Shown here piece after piece: positions 26,184 through 33,388 of a stretch of 64,000 nt of DNA (position 1 is its first letter; each line of letters starts with the position of its first letter). A model generated the notes under the pieces. The model was not told the origin of the DNA. It made no database searches and saw only the letters and a program-made list of their open reading frames with translations. Where the stretch lies: NCBI GenBank assembly GCA_964630785.1, contig CAZVZG010000015.1:58348-122347 (forward strand), written 5' to 3'. The DNA comes from JADLCX01 sp964630785 (GTDB lineage Bacteria; Planctomycetota; Phycisphaerae; Phycisphaerales; UBA1924). The translations under genes were made by a program, and so were the position numbers.

Positions 26184-27026
26184 ATGCGCCTCACCCGCCA
26201 ATCAGACCCCTTCCACGTGCGCCGGACCCGATTTCTCTGGTTGACGACGCTCGGCGCCCTCGCGGGGATCGCCGGCTGCCGCTCCGCCCCCGTGTCCAGA
26301 CCCAACTCCGCCGACTCTCCCGCCACCACTTCGGCGGAGGCCGCGGTCCCTTCGCTGCCCCTCACCCCCGTCGAGTGTCGGCTCGCCGAGCCGGGAAGGG
26401 CGCTCTTCCGCTCGCGGTTGTCAGAGGCCGGCGGAAAGCCGGGGGAAGACGAACGCTACCTGGCCATCGAACGACTACCGGACCCCGGCGGCGACCCCAC
26501 CCATCCCGCGTGGATCGTCCGCCGGTCAGAGGGCCCCACCCCCGGCGGCCCCTGGACCCTCACCGTGGAGCAGCATTTCGTCACCACCGACCGGGGCGAC
26601 GCCGCGATCGCGAGTGAAACCAATCACACCGAGGACGCCGAGCTCACGTTCACACCGCCCATGATCGTCATGCCCGCGAGCCTTCCTGCGGGCGGGTCGG
26701 AGTTCACCCAGTCCATCCGCCTTCGCGTCTCGCCCATCGACAAACCCTCGCAGATCAGGGCCAGGGGCCCGGTCCGCGTCACCATACGGCACGAGGGAGG
26801 CGACACCGTCGCGAGCGACACCGGGCGGCTGCCCGCGCAACGCGTTGTCCGGGTCTTTTCGGGCGCGCTCGCGCCGGCGGAGGTTGTCAACACCACGCGT
26901 CAGTGGTTCGTGCCCGGGCACGGGCTGGTGGCCGAGGATCGGGAAGAGCACACGCGGGTCTTCGGCGTCCCCACGCGCAACAACCGCGAGTCCTGGGTCG
27001 TCGTTTCGCCGGCCCCCCCGCGATGA
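26184..27026 (+). CDS. Lipoprotein of unknown function
   Basis: A 280-residue protein with a basic N terminus, a hydrophobic segment and lipobox 'TLGALAGIAGC' (Cys near residue 32), then a Ser/Ala-rich stretch. The rest is beta-rich with 'TLTVEQHFVTTDRGDAAIAS' and 'RQWFVPGHGLVAEDREEHTR'; the latter resembles the closing part of planctomycete lipoproteins of unknown role. It diverges from the HEAT lipoprotein (46 bases between starts) and its TGA overlaps the rsmA ATG. It shares no obvious pathway with rsmA. Confidence 0.62.
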   Translation: MRLTRQSDPFHVRRTRFLWLTTLGALAGIAGCRSAPVSRPNSADSPATTSAEAAVPSLPLTPVECRLAEPGRALFRSRLSEAGGKPGEDERYLAIERLPDPGGDPTHPAWIVRRSEGPTPGGPWTLTVEQHFVTTDRGDAAIASETNHTEDAELTFTPPMIVMPASLPAGGSEFTQSIRLRVSPIDKPSQIRARGPVRVTIRHEGGDTVASDTGRLPAQRVVRVFSGALAPAEVVNTTRQWFVPGHGLVAEDREEHTRVFGVPTRNNRESWVVVSPAPPR

Positions 27027-27928
27027 CCCCTCTCCACCCGCCGCCCCCTCTACGCTCCGCTCACGTGCAGACACTCGCCGAGATCAAGTCTCTCCTCGAA
27101 TCCCGCGGCCTGCGCCCCAAGCGCTCGCTCGGGCAGAACTTTCTCGTCGATCACAACCTCATCCGCAAACTCGTGGACGCCTCCGGCGTCGGGCCCGGCG
27201 ACCTCGTGCTCGAAGTCGGGCCCGGCACGGGCACGATGACCGAAGACCTCCTCGCCCGCGGGTGCGAGGTCATCGCGTGCGAGCTGGACGACGGCCTGGC
27301 GGCACTGCTCCGCGAGCGGCTCCCCAGTGTTCCCGGCGGCGAGCGATTCACGCTCATCCACCGCGACTGTCTGGAAGGCAAGCACCACCTCGCCCCGGAG
27401 ATCGTGTCGGCGCTCGCCGGCCGCCCGTTCTCGCTGATCGCCAACCTTCCCTACGGAGCCGCCACACCGCTGATGATGACCCTGCTGTTGTCGTTCCCGA
27501 CGTGCGAAAAGATGGCCGTGACGATCCAGCGAGAGGTCGCCGACCGTTTGCTCGCCGAGCCCGGCGGCAAGGACTTCGGCCCGCTGGCGGTGATCGCCCA
27601 GGTCGCCGCACGCGTCGAGCGGATCGCCAAGGCCCCGCCGGAGTGTTTCTGGCCGCGCCCGGACGTCACCAGCGCGATGGTCCTGCTGACCCGCCGCGTC
27701 GATCCGCCGCCCGCGACCGGCGACCTCACCGGCCTCAGCGACCTGCTCCACGATTTGTTCGCCCACCGGCGCAAGCAGCTCGGCGGCCTGCTCGGGCACG
27801 GCATCGACTGGCCGGCGATCGGCGCGGCCCCCGCGTGCCAAGGCGTGGCCCCCACGCTCCGGGCCGAGCAACTCTCTCCGGCCCTGATTCTCGCGCTCGG
27901 GCGAGCCCTGGGCAGGATCCGCGACTGA
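27023..27928 (+). CDS. rsmA: 16S rRNA dimethyladenosine transferase
   Basis: A 301-residue KsgA/RsmA methyltransferase that dimethylates two adjacent adenosines near the 3' end of 16S rRNA during small-subunit assembly. Motifs: 'KRSLGQNFLVDHNLIRKLVD' near residue 33, SAM motif I 'VLEVGPGTGTMTEDLLARG' near 64, and catalytic 'LIANLPYGAATPLMM' near 138. 'FWPRPDVTSAMVLLTRR' near 210 is standard. The ATG at 27023 overlaps the previous stop (ATGA); a GTG at 27065 ('MQTLAEIKSLL') would give a more usual N terminus and may be the true start. Confidence 0.93.
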   Translation: MTPLHPPPPLRSAHVQTLAEIKSLLESRGLRPKRSLGQNFLVDHNLIRKLVDASGVGPGDLVLEVGPGTGTMTEDLLARGCEVIACELDDGLAALLRERLPSVPGGERFTLIHRDCLEGKHHLAPEIVSALAGRPFSLIANLPYGAATPLMMTLLLSFPTCEKMAVTIQREVADRLLAEPGGKDFGPLAVIAQVAARVERIAKAPPECFWPRPDVTSAMVLLTRRVDPPPATGDLTGLSDLLHDLFAHRRKQLGGLLGHGIDWPAIGAAPACQGVAPTLRAEQLSPALILALGRALGRIRD

Positions 27929-27952
27929 TGCCGTAACGACCGCTCCCCGGGG

Positions 27953-29035
27953 TTGCCTTTGTCGCCGGCCCCGCACTATCTTCCGGCGTTGCCCGATCAC
28001 TCCCCCACGCCGCGCCCGCCGCCGCCGAGCGGCGATCACGCTTCGCTCGCCGCCCTGCTCACGCCGGTGTTGCGTGAAACCTGCGGCGGTCGCCTCTCCG
28101 ATATTCAGTGGTTCCGCTCCGCATGGCAGGCCGGGGGAGCCTCTACGGGCATCGCGTCGTTCGAGCTCCGGCCCGGATTCACGATTGAAGCCGTGGTCAA
28201 ACTGCCCGTCGGGCCGAGCGAGTTTCGGTGGACCGTCGGCCTGGGCGAGTGTCCCGCCGACCGGGACGTGCACGACGGCCCCACCCCCCGTGTTCTCGCC
28301 GCGGGAACCGACCTGGGCGGCTACGACCTGGCGTGGATGGTCCTCGAACGGCTCCCCGGCAGCCCGCTCTCGGCCTCGCTGAGCAAGGACGGGATCGAGG
28401 GCCTGCTCCACGCCGCGGCCGAGTGGTACGCTCGCGCCGGCCGCCTGGCGCCGCTCGGCCCCGACGACTCACCCAAGAGCGAGGACTGGGCCGCGCTGCT
28501 CAACAAGTGCCGGCAAAACGTCAAAGACCGCGGCATCGCCGAAAGCCAGCGCTGGAACGACGGGCTCAAGCACGTTCAGAAGTCGCTCGCTCGGCTGGCC
28601 GGGGCGTGGGAGAGCCGCGGCATTCAGTCCTGGTGCCACGGCGACCTGCACCCCGGAAACGCGATGCGTCGGGCGGGGGGGGCGGGGGGGGCGGACAGAG
28701 GGGAGGGCGCAGGCCCCGATGAACCCGGGCGGTGCGTGCTGATCGACTTGGCGATGGTCCACCCCGGCCACTGGGTGGAGGATGCGCTGTATCTAGAGCG
28801 CCTGTATTGGGGGAAGCCCGAGCTGCTCTTCGGCGTCAAAGTGGTTTCAACCCTTGCCCGCTGCCGCCGGGAGCTCGGGCTCGACACCGGCGATGACTAC
28901 GCGACGCTGGCCAATATCCGGCGCGTGCTGATGGCGGCCACGGTGCCCGCGTTCCTTGAGCATGAGGGTCACCCGCGATACGTCCACGCCGCACTGGATA
29001 TGCTGGAGCGGCTGTTGCCGATTGTGGCCCGTTAG
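27953..29035 (+). CDS. Aminoglycoside-phosphotransferase-fold kinase-like protein
   Basis: A 360-residue protein with the APH/choline-kinase fold. The Brenner-type motif 'SWCHGDLHPGNAM' near residue 227 carries the catalytic Asp and Asn, and 'CVLIDLAMVHPGHWVEDALY' near 258 supplies the metal-binding Asp (family DFD/DxD position). The N lobe is 'AVVKLPVGPSEFRW'. Between the two motifs is a Gly/Arg low-complexity insert encoded by runs of eight G. Family members phosphorylate sugars, amines or drugs; the substrate here is unknown. The first start is a TTG at 27953, 25 bases after rsmA; the N-terminal 25 residues are Pro-rich and the real start may be downstream. Confidence 0.75.
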   Translation: MPLSPAPHYLPALPDHSPTPRPPPPSGDHASLAALLTPVLRETCGGRLSDIQWFRSAWQAGGASTGIASFELRPGFTIEAVVKLPVGPSEFRWTVGLGECPADRDVHDGPTPRVLAAGTDLGGYDLAWMVLERLPGSPLSASLSKDGIEGLLHAAAEWYARAGRLAPLGPDDSPKSEDWAALLNKCRQNVKDRGIAESQRWNDGLKHVQKSLARLAGAWESRGIQSWCHGDLHPGNAMRRAGGAGGADRGEGAGPDEPGRCVLIDLAMVHPGHWVEDALYLERLYWGKPELLFGVKVVSTLARCRRELGLDTGDDYATLANIRRVLMAATVPAFLEHEGHPRYVHAALDMLERLLPIVAR

Positions 29036-29206
29036 GTGGTATCCCCGGCTGATCCGCGATCAGTTGGCGGGTATTGTGGACACAAAAGTCCTTGAAACTT
29101 GAAGGAAACGCCCGCCGCGGCGTCCCAGGCCGGGGGCCGTCATATACTGCTGCGGCGGGAATGCCGTCGGCTCCGGGAAAGGGGCGTCGGTGGGCCCACG
29201 GTCCGA

Positions 29207-29212
29207 AAAGGA
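29207..29212 (+). promoter_or_regulatory. Strong Shine-Dalgarno fixing the H1-like start
   Basis: AAGGAG at 29207-29212 lies six bases before the GTG at 29219. Few genes in the window have so good a site, and it decides for the 61-residue product over the longer open frame from 29099. It suggests high translation, as expected for an abundant DNA-binding protein. Confidence 0.75.
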
Positions 29213-29218
29213 GCCACG

Positions 29219-29404
29219 GTGGAAGCCTTTGATCAACTGAAGAAGCTTGTGGCCGAGGTGGAAGACGACATCGCCAAGACCGAGGGCGGCAACAAGGCCG
29301 CCGGCGTCCGCGTCCGCAAGACCATGCAGGACATCAAGAACGCCGCTCAGGCAATCCGTGAGAAAGTCCTCGAACTGGGCAAGGTCGACGAACCCAAGGC
29401 CTGA
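29219..29404 (+). CDS. Histone H1-like small basic/acidic helical protein
   Basis: A 61-residue all-helical protein: 'EAFDQLKKLVAEVEDDIAKT', 'EGGNKAAGVRVRKTMQDIKN', 'AAQAIREKVLELGKVDEP'. The central 'GGNKAAGVRVRKTMQDIK' motif matches the short Hc1/H1-like proteins of planctomycetes and chlamydiae, here without a long Lys/Ala tail. Such proteins bind DNA and help compact the nucleoid. An A+T-rich TATACT at 29153-29158 may be a -10 element, with no clear -35. The gene stands between the kinase-like gene and the FabZ-like gene with separate spacing, so it is probably a single-gene unit. Confidence 0.72.
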   Translation: MEAFDQLKKLVAEVEDDIAKTEGGNKAAGVRVRKTMQDIKNAAQAIREKVLELGKVDEPKA

Positions 29405-29507
29405 GGGCCCTGAACCGCCCGCCCCGCCGATAGCTGTCAACCCGCGCGGGTCGGACGTCCCGGATTCCCCGCTCATCCGCCTGCACCCCGCCCCTCCTTC
29501 ACCGACG

Positions 29508-30074
29508 ATGACCACCGCGGCTTCCCAGGCTCAACGGACCATCGGCCCGGGCGCTCCGTCGCCCGGCGGCGATGTGGCGCGCCAAATCGAGGCCCTGCGG
29601 GCTTGTAAGGGTGCATTGTTTGACCTGAGCTCCATCGATCTGGCCGGCCGACAGCTCAGCAAGCTCGATCTGGAGCGCCACAACCCGCACCGCGGGAACA
29701 TGGCGCTCATGGATTGGATAGTCTGGCAATCCGAGGATTACACCCGCGGCATCGCCCTCAAGCACACCCGGCACGACGAGTTCTGGGTGCAGGGTCACTT
29801 CCCGGCCAAGCCGATGTTCCCCGGCGTGCTGATGATCGAGTCGGCCGCCCAGTTAGCGGTGTACCTGTACAACGTCCGACTCCCCGAGCCCCGGATCGCG
29901 GCGTTCACGCGGATCGAGAACGCCTCGTTCCGCTCGTCGGTCGTGCCCGGCGACGACCTCTACTTGCTCTGCCAGGAGGTCAAGTGGACCAAGCGGGGCT
30001 TTACCTGCGACGTGCAGGGGTTGGTGCTCGACCGCATCGCCTTTGAGGCCCGCGTGCAGGGCTTGGCGATCTGA
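29508..30074 (+). CDS. FabZ-like 3-hydroxyacyl-ACP dehydratase
   Basis: A 188-residue hot-dog-fold protein. The active-site motif is 'GHFPAKPMFPGVLMIESAAQ' near residues 99-118; the His in 'GHFP' and the Glu in 'IESAAQ' are those of FabZ/FabA. 'FTRIENASFRSSVVPGDDLY' near 135 is the usual following strand. It would dehydrate 3-hydroxyacyl-ACP in fatty acid elongation, using the acyl carrier encoded at 7754-7996. An N-terminal extension of ~60 residues precedes the core, longer than E. coli FabZ (151). The UvrC-like gene begins 32 bases later. It may be a second, specialised dehydratase rather than the main FabZ. Confidence 0.82.
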   Translation: MTTAASQAQRTIGPGAPSPGGDVARQIEALRACKGALFDLSSIDLAGRQLSKLDLERHNPHRGNMALMDWIVWQSEDYTRGIALKHTRHDEFWVQGHFPAKPMFPGVLMIESAAQLAVYLYNVRLPEPRIAAFTRIENASFRSSVVPGDDLYLLCQEVKWTKRGFTCDVQGLVLDRIAFEARVQGLAI

Positions 30075-30105
30075 CCACCCCGCCCCCCTTTCCCGACACC
30101 CGCAG

Positions 30106-31317
30106 ATGACCGACGATCGCTCCGCCCCCGCGCCGCCGTGGCTGCCCACGCTGGACGGGGCGACGGTATCGCACACGCTCGAAGTCCCCGCGGACGGAGA
30201 GCCCGATTACCCCGCCCTGCCCGCGCACCCCGGCGTGGCCGTGTTCGAGGATGAGGATGCACACCCGCTGGTGATCGCCACCACGGCCGACCTGCGCGAA
30301 CTCGCGCGCCGGCGTCTTGGGCCCGGCGGGGCGGGCCTGGCGCGGGCCGACCACCGGGCGGTCACCCGCCGCATCCTCGCGTTCGAGGTGGGCTCGGGGC
30401 TGGAGGCCGACGTGGTGTACCTCGCGCAGGCCCGGCTGCGCACGCCCGAGACGCACCGCATCGTCGGCGAGCGCTGGCGGGCGTGGTTCGTCCGGGTCGA
30501 TCCGGGGGCGGAGTTTCCGAAGTGGGCCCGCACGAACCTCGCCGACGGGGTTGACATCTCGGAACAAGTCCTGCTCGGTCCGATGGCCCAGAAGGACACC
30601 GCCGGCCGGTTCATCGAACTCGTGACCGACGCCTTTGACCTGTGCCGCGACTATTCACTGCTCGTGCAGGCGCCGCGGGCCCGGGCCTGCGCGTACAAGG
30701 AAATGGGGCGCTGCCCGGCCCCGTGCGACGGAAGCGAGCCGATGCCCAGTTTCCGCCTGCGCACCCGCCGTGCCGTCGAGGCCGTCTCGGGCGGGCTGGG
30801 CGAGATGCTCGCACGGCTCGACACCGACATGCGAAAATCCGGCGCGGCCGGCGAGTTCGAGGCCGCGGCCGAGCTCAAGCAGCAGGCGACCCGGCTCGCG
30901 GCACTCGCCAAGCCCGCGTTCGCGCACATCACCGACGCGCGGCGGTGGCGGATGGCCGTCGTGCTGCCCAGCCCGCGCCCGCGCCGGGCGCGGTTGCTTG
31001 TGCTGGCGGGCGGCCGTCTGGGCGTGGTCGGGGAGATCGAACCGGGGGTCGCGTCGCCCGACCTCGAAGCCGCGGCGGTGAGGGTGATCGATGCGGCACG
31101 CTCGGCACCGCCGCTATCGCCGGGGCCGGCGCAGCTCGACACGCTCGCGGCGGTCACGCGGTGGCTGTATTCCCCCCGTGCTCGCCGAAGGGGCGCGGCC
31201 ATTGTCATCAAGGACGAGACCGACGCACGATCGCTCGCGGTCGATTTGGCCGCGGGCGCGGGCTCGCTGCGGAAGCCCCGCGCCGAAACGGTCCCCGATC
31301 AGGTCATCGAGACCTGA
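30106..31317 (+). CDS. UvrC-like protein with degenerate GIY-YIG domain
   Basis: A 403-residue protein aligning by eye with the N-terminal half of UvrC. 'LPAHPGVAVFEDEDAHPLVI' (about 36-55) corresponds to the UvrC start, where 'GVY...YVGKA' is expected; here Tyr, Gly and the catalytic Arg region are replaced ('GVA', 'VIATTADLRE'). 'ACAYKEMGRCPAPCDG' (about 192-207) matches the UvrC four-Cys iron-sulfur segment. 'EFEAAAELKQQATRLAAL' (about 248-265) looks like the UVR motif that contacts UvrB. The C-terminal RNase H-like nuclease and HhH domains are absent. It probably binds UvrB or DNA without cutting. Start ATG 30106. Confidence 0.72.
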   Translation: MTDDRSAPAPPWLPTLDGATVSHTLEVPADGEPDYPALPAHPGVAVFEDEDAHPLVIATTADLRELARRRLGPGGAGLARADHRAVTRRILAFEVGSGLEADVVYLAQARLRTPETHRIVGERWRAWFVRVDPGAEFPKWARTNLADGVDISEQVLLGPMAQKDTAGRFIELVTDAFDLCRDYSLLVQAPRARACAYKEMGRCPAPCDGSEPMPSFRLRTRRAVEAVSGGLGEMLARLDTDMRKSGAAGEFEAAAELKQQATRLAALAKPAFAHITDARRWRMAVVLPSPRPRRARLLVLAGGRLGVVGEIEPGVASPDLEAAAVRVIDAARSAPPLSPGPAQLDTLAAVTRWLYSPRARRRGAAIVIKDETDARSLAVDLAAGAGSLRKPRAETVPDQVIET

Positions 31318-31368
31318 CCATGCACGCGAGGGCGGGCGGGGCGGGCCGGGGCGCGTGGGGCGGTGGGC

Positions 31369-33315
31369 TCACTTGAGCTCGGTGTTGCCCTTCTCGACGC
31401 CCTGTTGCATGAACTTGCGGAGCTCCTCCCGCACCTGGTCCACGTTCCTTGGGGGCGGGAACCAGGTGTCGAAGGCGGGCGCGCCCTGCGCGGCGGTGGC
31501 ATCGATGGTCTTCTTCCACTGGCTGGCGGAGAGGAACACGTAGGCCCGGGCCCGCAGCTCGGGCGGGGCGTTGTTGTAGATGATCGGCCCCTGGGGGATG
31601 CCCACGGTCATGATGACGCCGGAGAGCAACTGCGACGAGAAGAAGTCGAACGGCGGGAACCCGAGCCGGCCCTGCGAACCGGCGACCCATGTGCGGAACG
31701 ACTGGCTCTTCTGGTACTCGGCGTGGAACATCCTCGCGTACTTGAAGTTCGAGTCGAACACCTGCATGTCGCCGCCGAGCAGGCCTTCGAGGTAGGCCGC
31801 TTCGAGCGCGCCGGAGATTTCCTGCAGCGCCACGGTCGGGCTGGTGATCCGGTTCTCGTCGGTGATCTCGTGGACCACGAACTCGTCGAGCGTGCGTCCG
31901 TAGTCGCGGTAGATCTTCTCCGGGTCGTTCATCGGCAGCCAGGGCGCGGTGCGGAGTTTGCGGTAGTACTCCTCGGCCTTGGCCCGATCGCCGCGCCGGT
32001 ACAGGAACCGGATCGCGTCGCGCCAGAAGTTCTCCAGCCCCGCGGTGTACTCCGTCCACCGGCGCGTCTTGGACTCGAACACCCCCGCCCGCGACAAGGC
32101 CTCTTCGCGGTACGCGGCGTAGGAGTCGAGGAAGTCCACGTCGGGCAGGGCGAGATACATCTGCGGGTTGGTGATGTCGTAGAAGAGAAGGCCCGAGCGG
32201 AACAGCGCCTGGACCGACTGCACCACGACGCGGTCGGTGTTCACGAAATCAAAGTCGGACCTGTTCGTGGTGTTGACGCGCGGGCCGGCTTCCTCCACGC
32301 CGCGGGCCGACCAGTAGAGCGCGTGGGCCGCGGGGTGGCGCCAGTCGATGGGCCCGAACTTGAGCGTGTAGCGGATCATCCGCTCCGGCTCCATGTGGTA
32401 CTCGTCGACCAGCACTCTCTTGCGCGTGTAGTTCACCAGCAGCTTGCCGGCCTCGTGGTACTTCGGCTCGGCCATGAGCGCGGCCAGCGGGTCGGAGATC
32501 TCGGGGGCCATGCCCGGCAACGACTGAGCGGACTCAAGGAACGAGGTGATGAGCGCGATCCGCTCGAGGAAGCCCTTGTCAAGGTTCAGCCCCGCCTCGG
32601 ACTTGATCCGCGCGGCCAGCTCGCGGGCCAGCGGCTGCTGCTTGTAGACCTCCTCGATCGTGTCGGGGGCGCTCGCGATCGGCGCGAGCCAGTGATCCAC
32701 GAAGAGCCGCCGGTCGGCCTGTGAGTCGGCCACGCTCCCGAGGATCCGCTTGGGCGGCGAGCCCATGACCACCGTCCACTCGCGGGCCAGCGCACGCTTG
32801 TAGTACTGCTGGGCGTCGTCCATGAACCCCTCCACCTTGTGGAGGAAGATCCACGCCAGCTCCTTGTGCAGCACCAGATCGTTCGGGTTGGCCGGGATGC
32901 CCTCGTCCCGCAGCAGGTTGATGCCAGCCTGCACCCAGTGCCAGCGCTCCTGCGGCGTCTGGGTGGTGACCGAGATGTTGTACGCGAGGTTCCAGGCGTG
33001 GAAGGCCCACACCTTGGGGAATCGGGGCTGGAGGCGGGTGATGGTCTTGGCCAGGTCAACGGCCTCGTAGTACTTGCCGTCTTCCTTGAGGGCGTTGGCG
33101 CGGATCCAGAGGTAGTTGACGAACACGCCGCGGAACGCGCCCATCGCGATGCCGAGGGCCTCGAGCTTGTTGTCGGTGCCCTCGGTGGAGTCGGCGTAGA
33201 CCAGACGGTTGCGCCCCATCGAAGCCGAGACCTTGCCCGTGAGCACGACCGATGCCGACAAAAACGCCAGCATCAGGCCGAGGGCGACGAGCTGGATGAC
33301 GGAATCGCGACGCAT
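31369..33315 (-). CDS. Membrane-anchored TPR-like protein, last gene of the SPFH/ABC run
   Basis: A 648-residue protein. One N-terminal membrane segment (about residues 7-28, 'IQLVALGLMLAFLSASVVL') anchors it. TPR-like helical pairs follow: 'LWIRANALKEDGKYYEAVDL', 'AKTITRLQPRFPKVWAFHAW', and further helices to the end, including 'LLFYDITNPQMYLALPDVDF' (about 365-384). No enzyme motif is visible. The gene lies 73 bases after the ABC permease and on the same strand, so it is probably part of that transcript; a periplasmic or extracytoplasmic scaffold that links to the transporter would fit. I do not recognise a named family; the combination is known to me from planctomycete genomes only as hypothetical protein. 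Confidence 0.75.
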   Translation of the reverse strand: MRRDSVIQLVALGLMLAFLSASVVLTGKVSASMGRNRLVYADSTEGTDNKLEALGIAMGAFRGVFVNYLWIRANALKEDGKYYEAVDLAKTITRLQPRFPKVWAFHAWNLAYNISVTTQTPQERWHWVQAGINLLRDEGIPANPNDLVLHKELAWIFLHKVEGFMDDAQQYYKRALAREWTVVMGSPPKRILGSVADSQADRRLFVDHWLAPIASAPDTIEEVYKQQPLARELAARIKSEAGLNLDKGFLERIALITSFLESAQSLPGMAPEISDPLAALMAEPKYHEAGKLLVNYTRKRVLVDEYHMEPERMIRYTLKFGPIDWRHPAAHALYWSARGVEEAGPRVNTTNRSDFDFVNTDRVVVQSVQALFRSGLLFYDITNPQMYLALPDVDFLDSYAAYREEALSRAGVFESKTRRWTEYTAGLENFWRDAIRFLYRRGDRAKAEEYYRKLRTAPWLPMNDPEKIYRDYGRTLDEFVVHEITDENRITSPTVALQEISGALEAAYLEGLLGGDMQVFDSNFKYARMFHAEYQKSQSFRTWVAGSQGRLGFPPFDFFSSQLLSGVIMTVGIPQGPIIYNNAPPELRARAYVFLSASQWKKTIDATAAQGAPAFDTWFPPPRNVDQVREELRKFMQQGVEKGNTELK

Positions 33316-33388
33316 GTGGAATCTCGGATTTCGGATCGCGGATTTCGGATCGGCGGTGGCACGATCCGCGGTTCACGATCCGAGATTT

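Noticed and set aside
29099..29218. Longer start for the H1-like gene
   Set aside because: The extension is not protein-like and AAGGAG marks the GTG at 29219.
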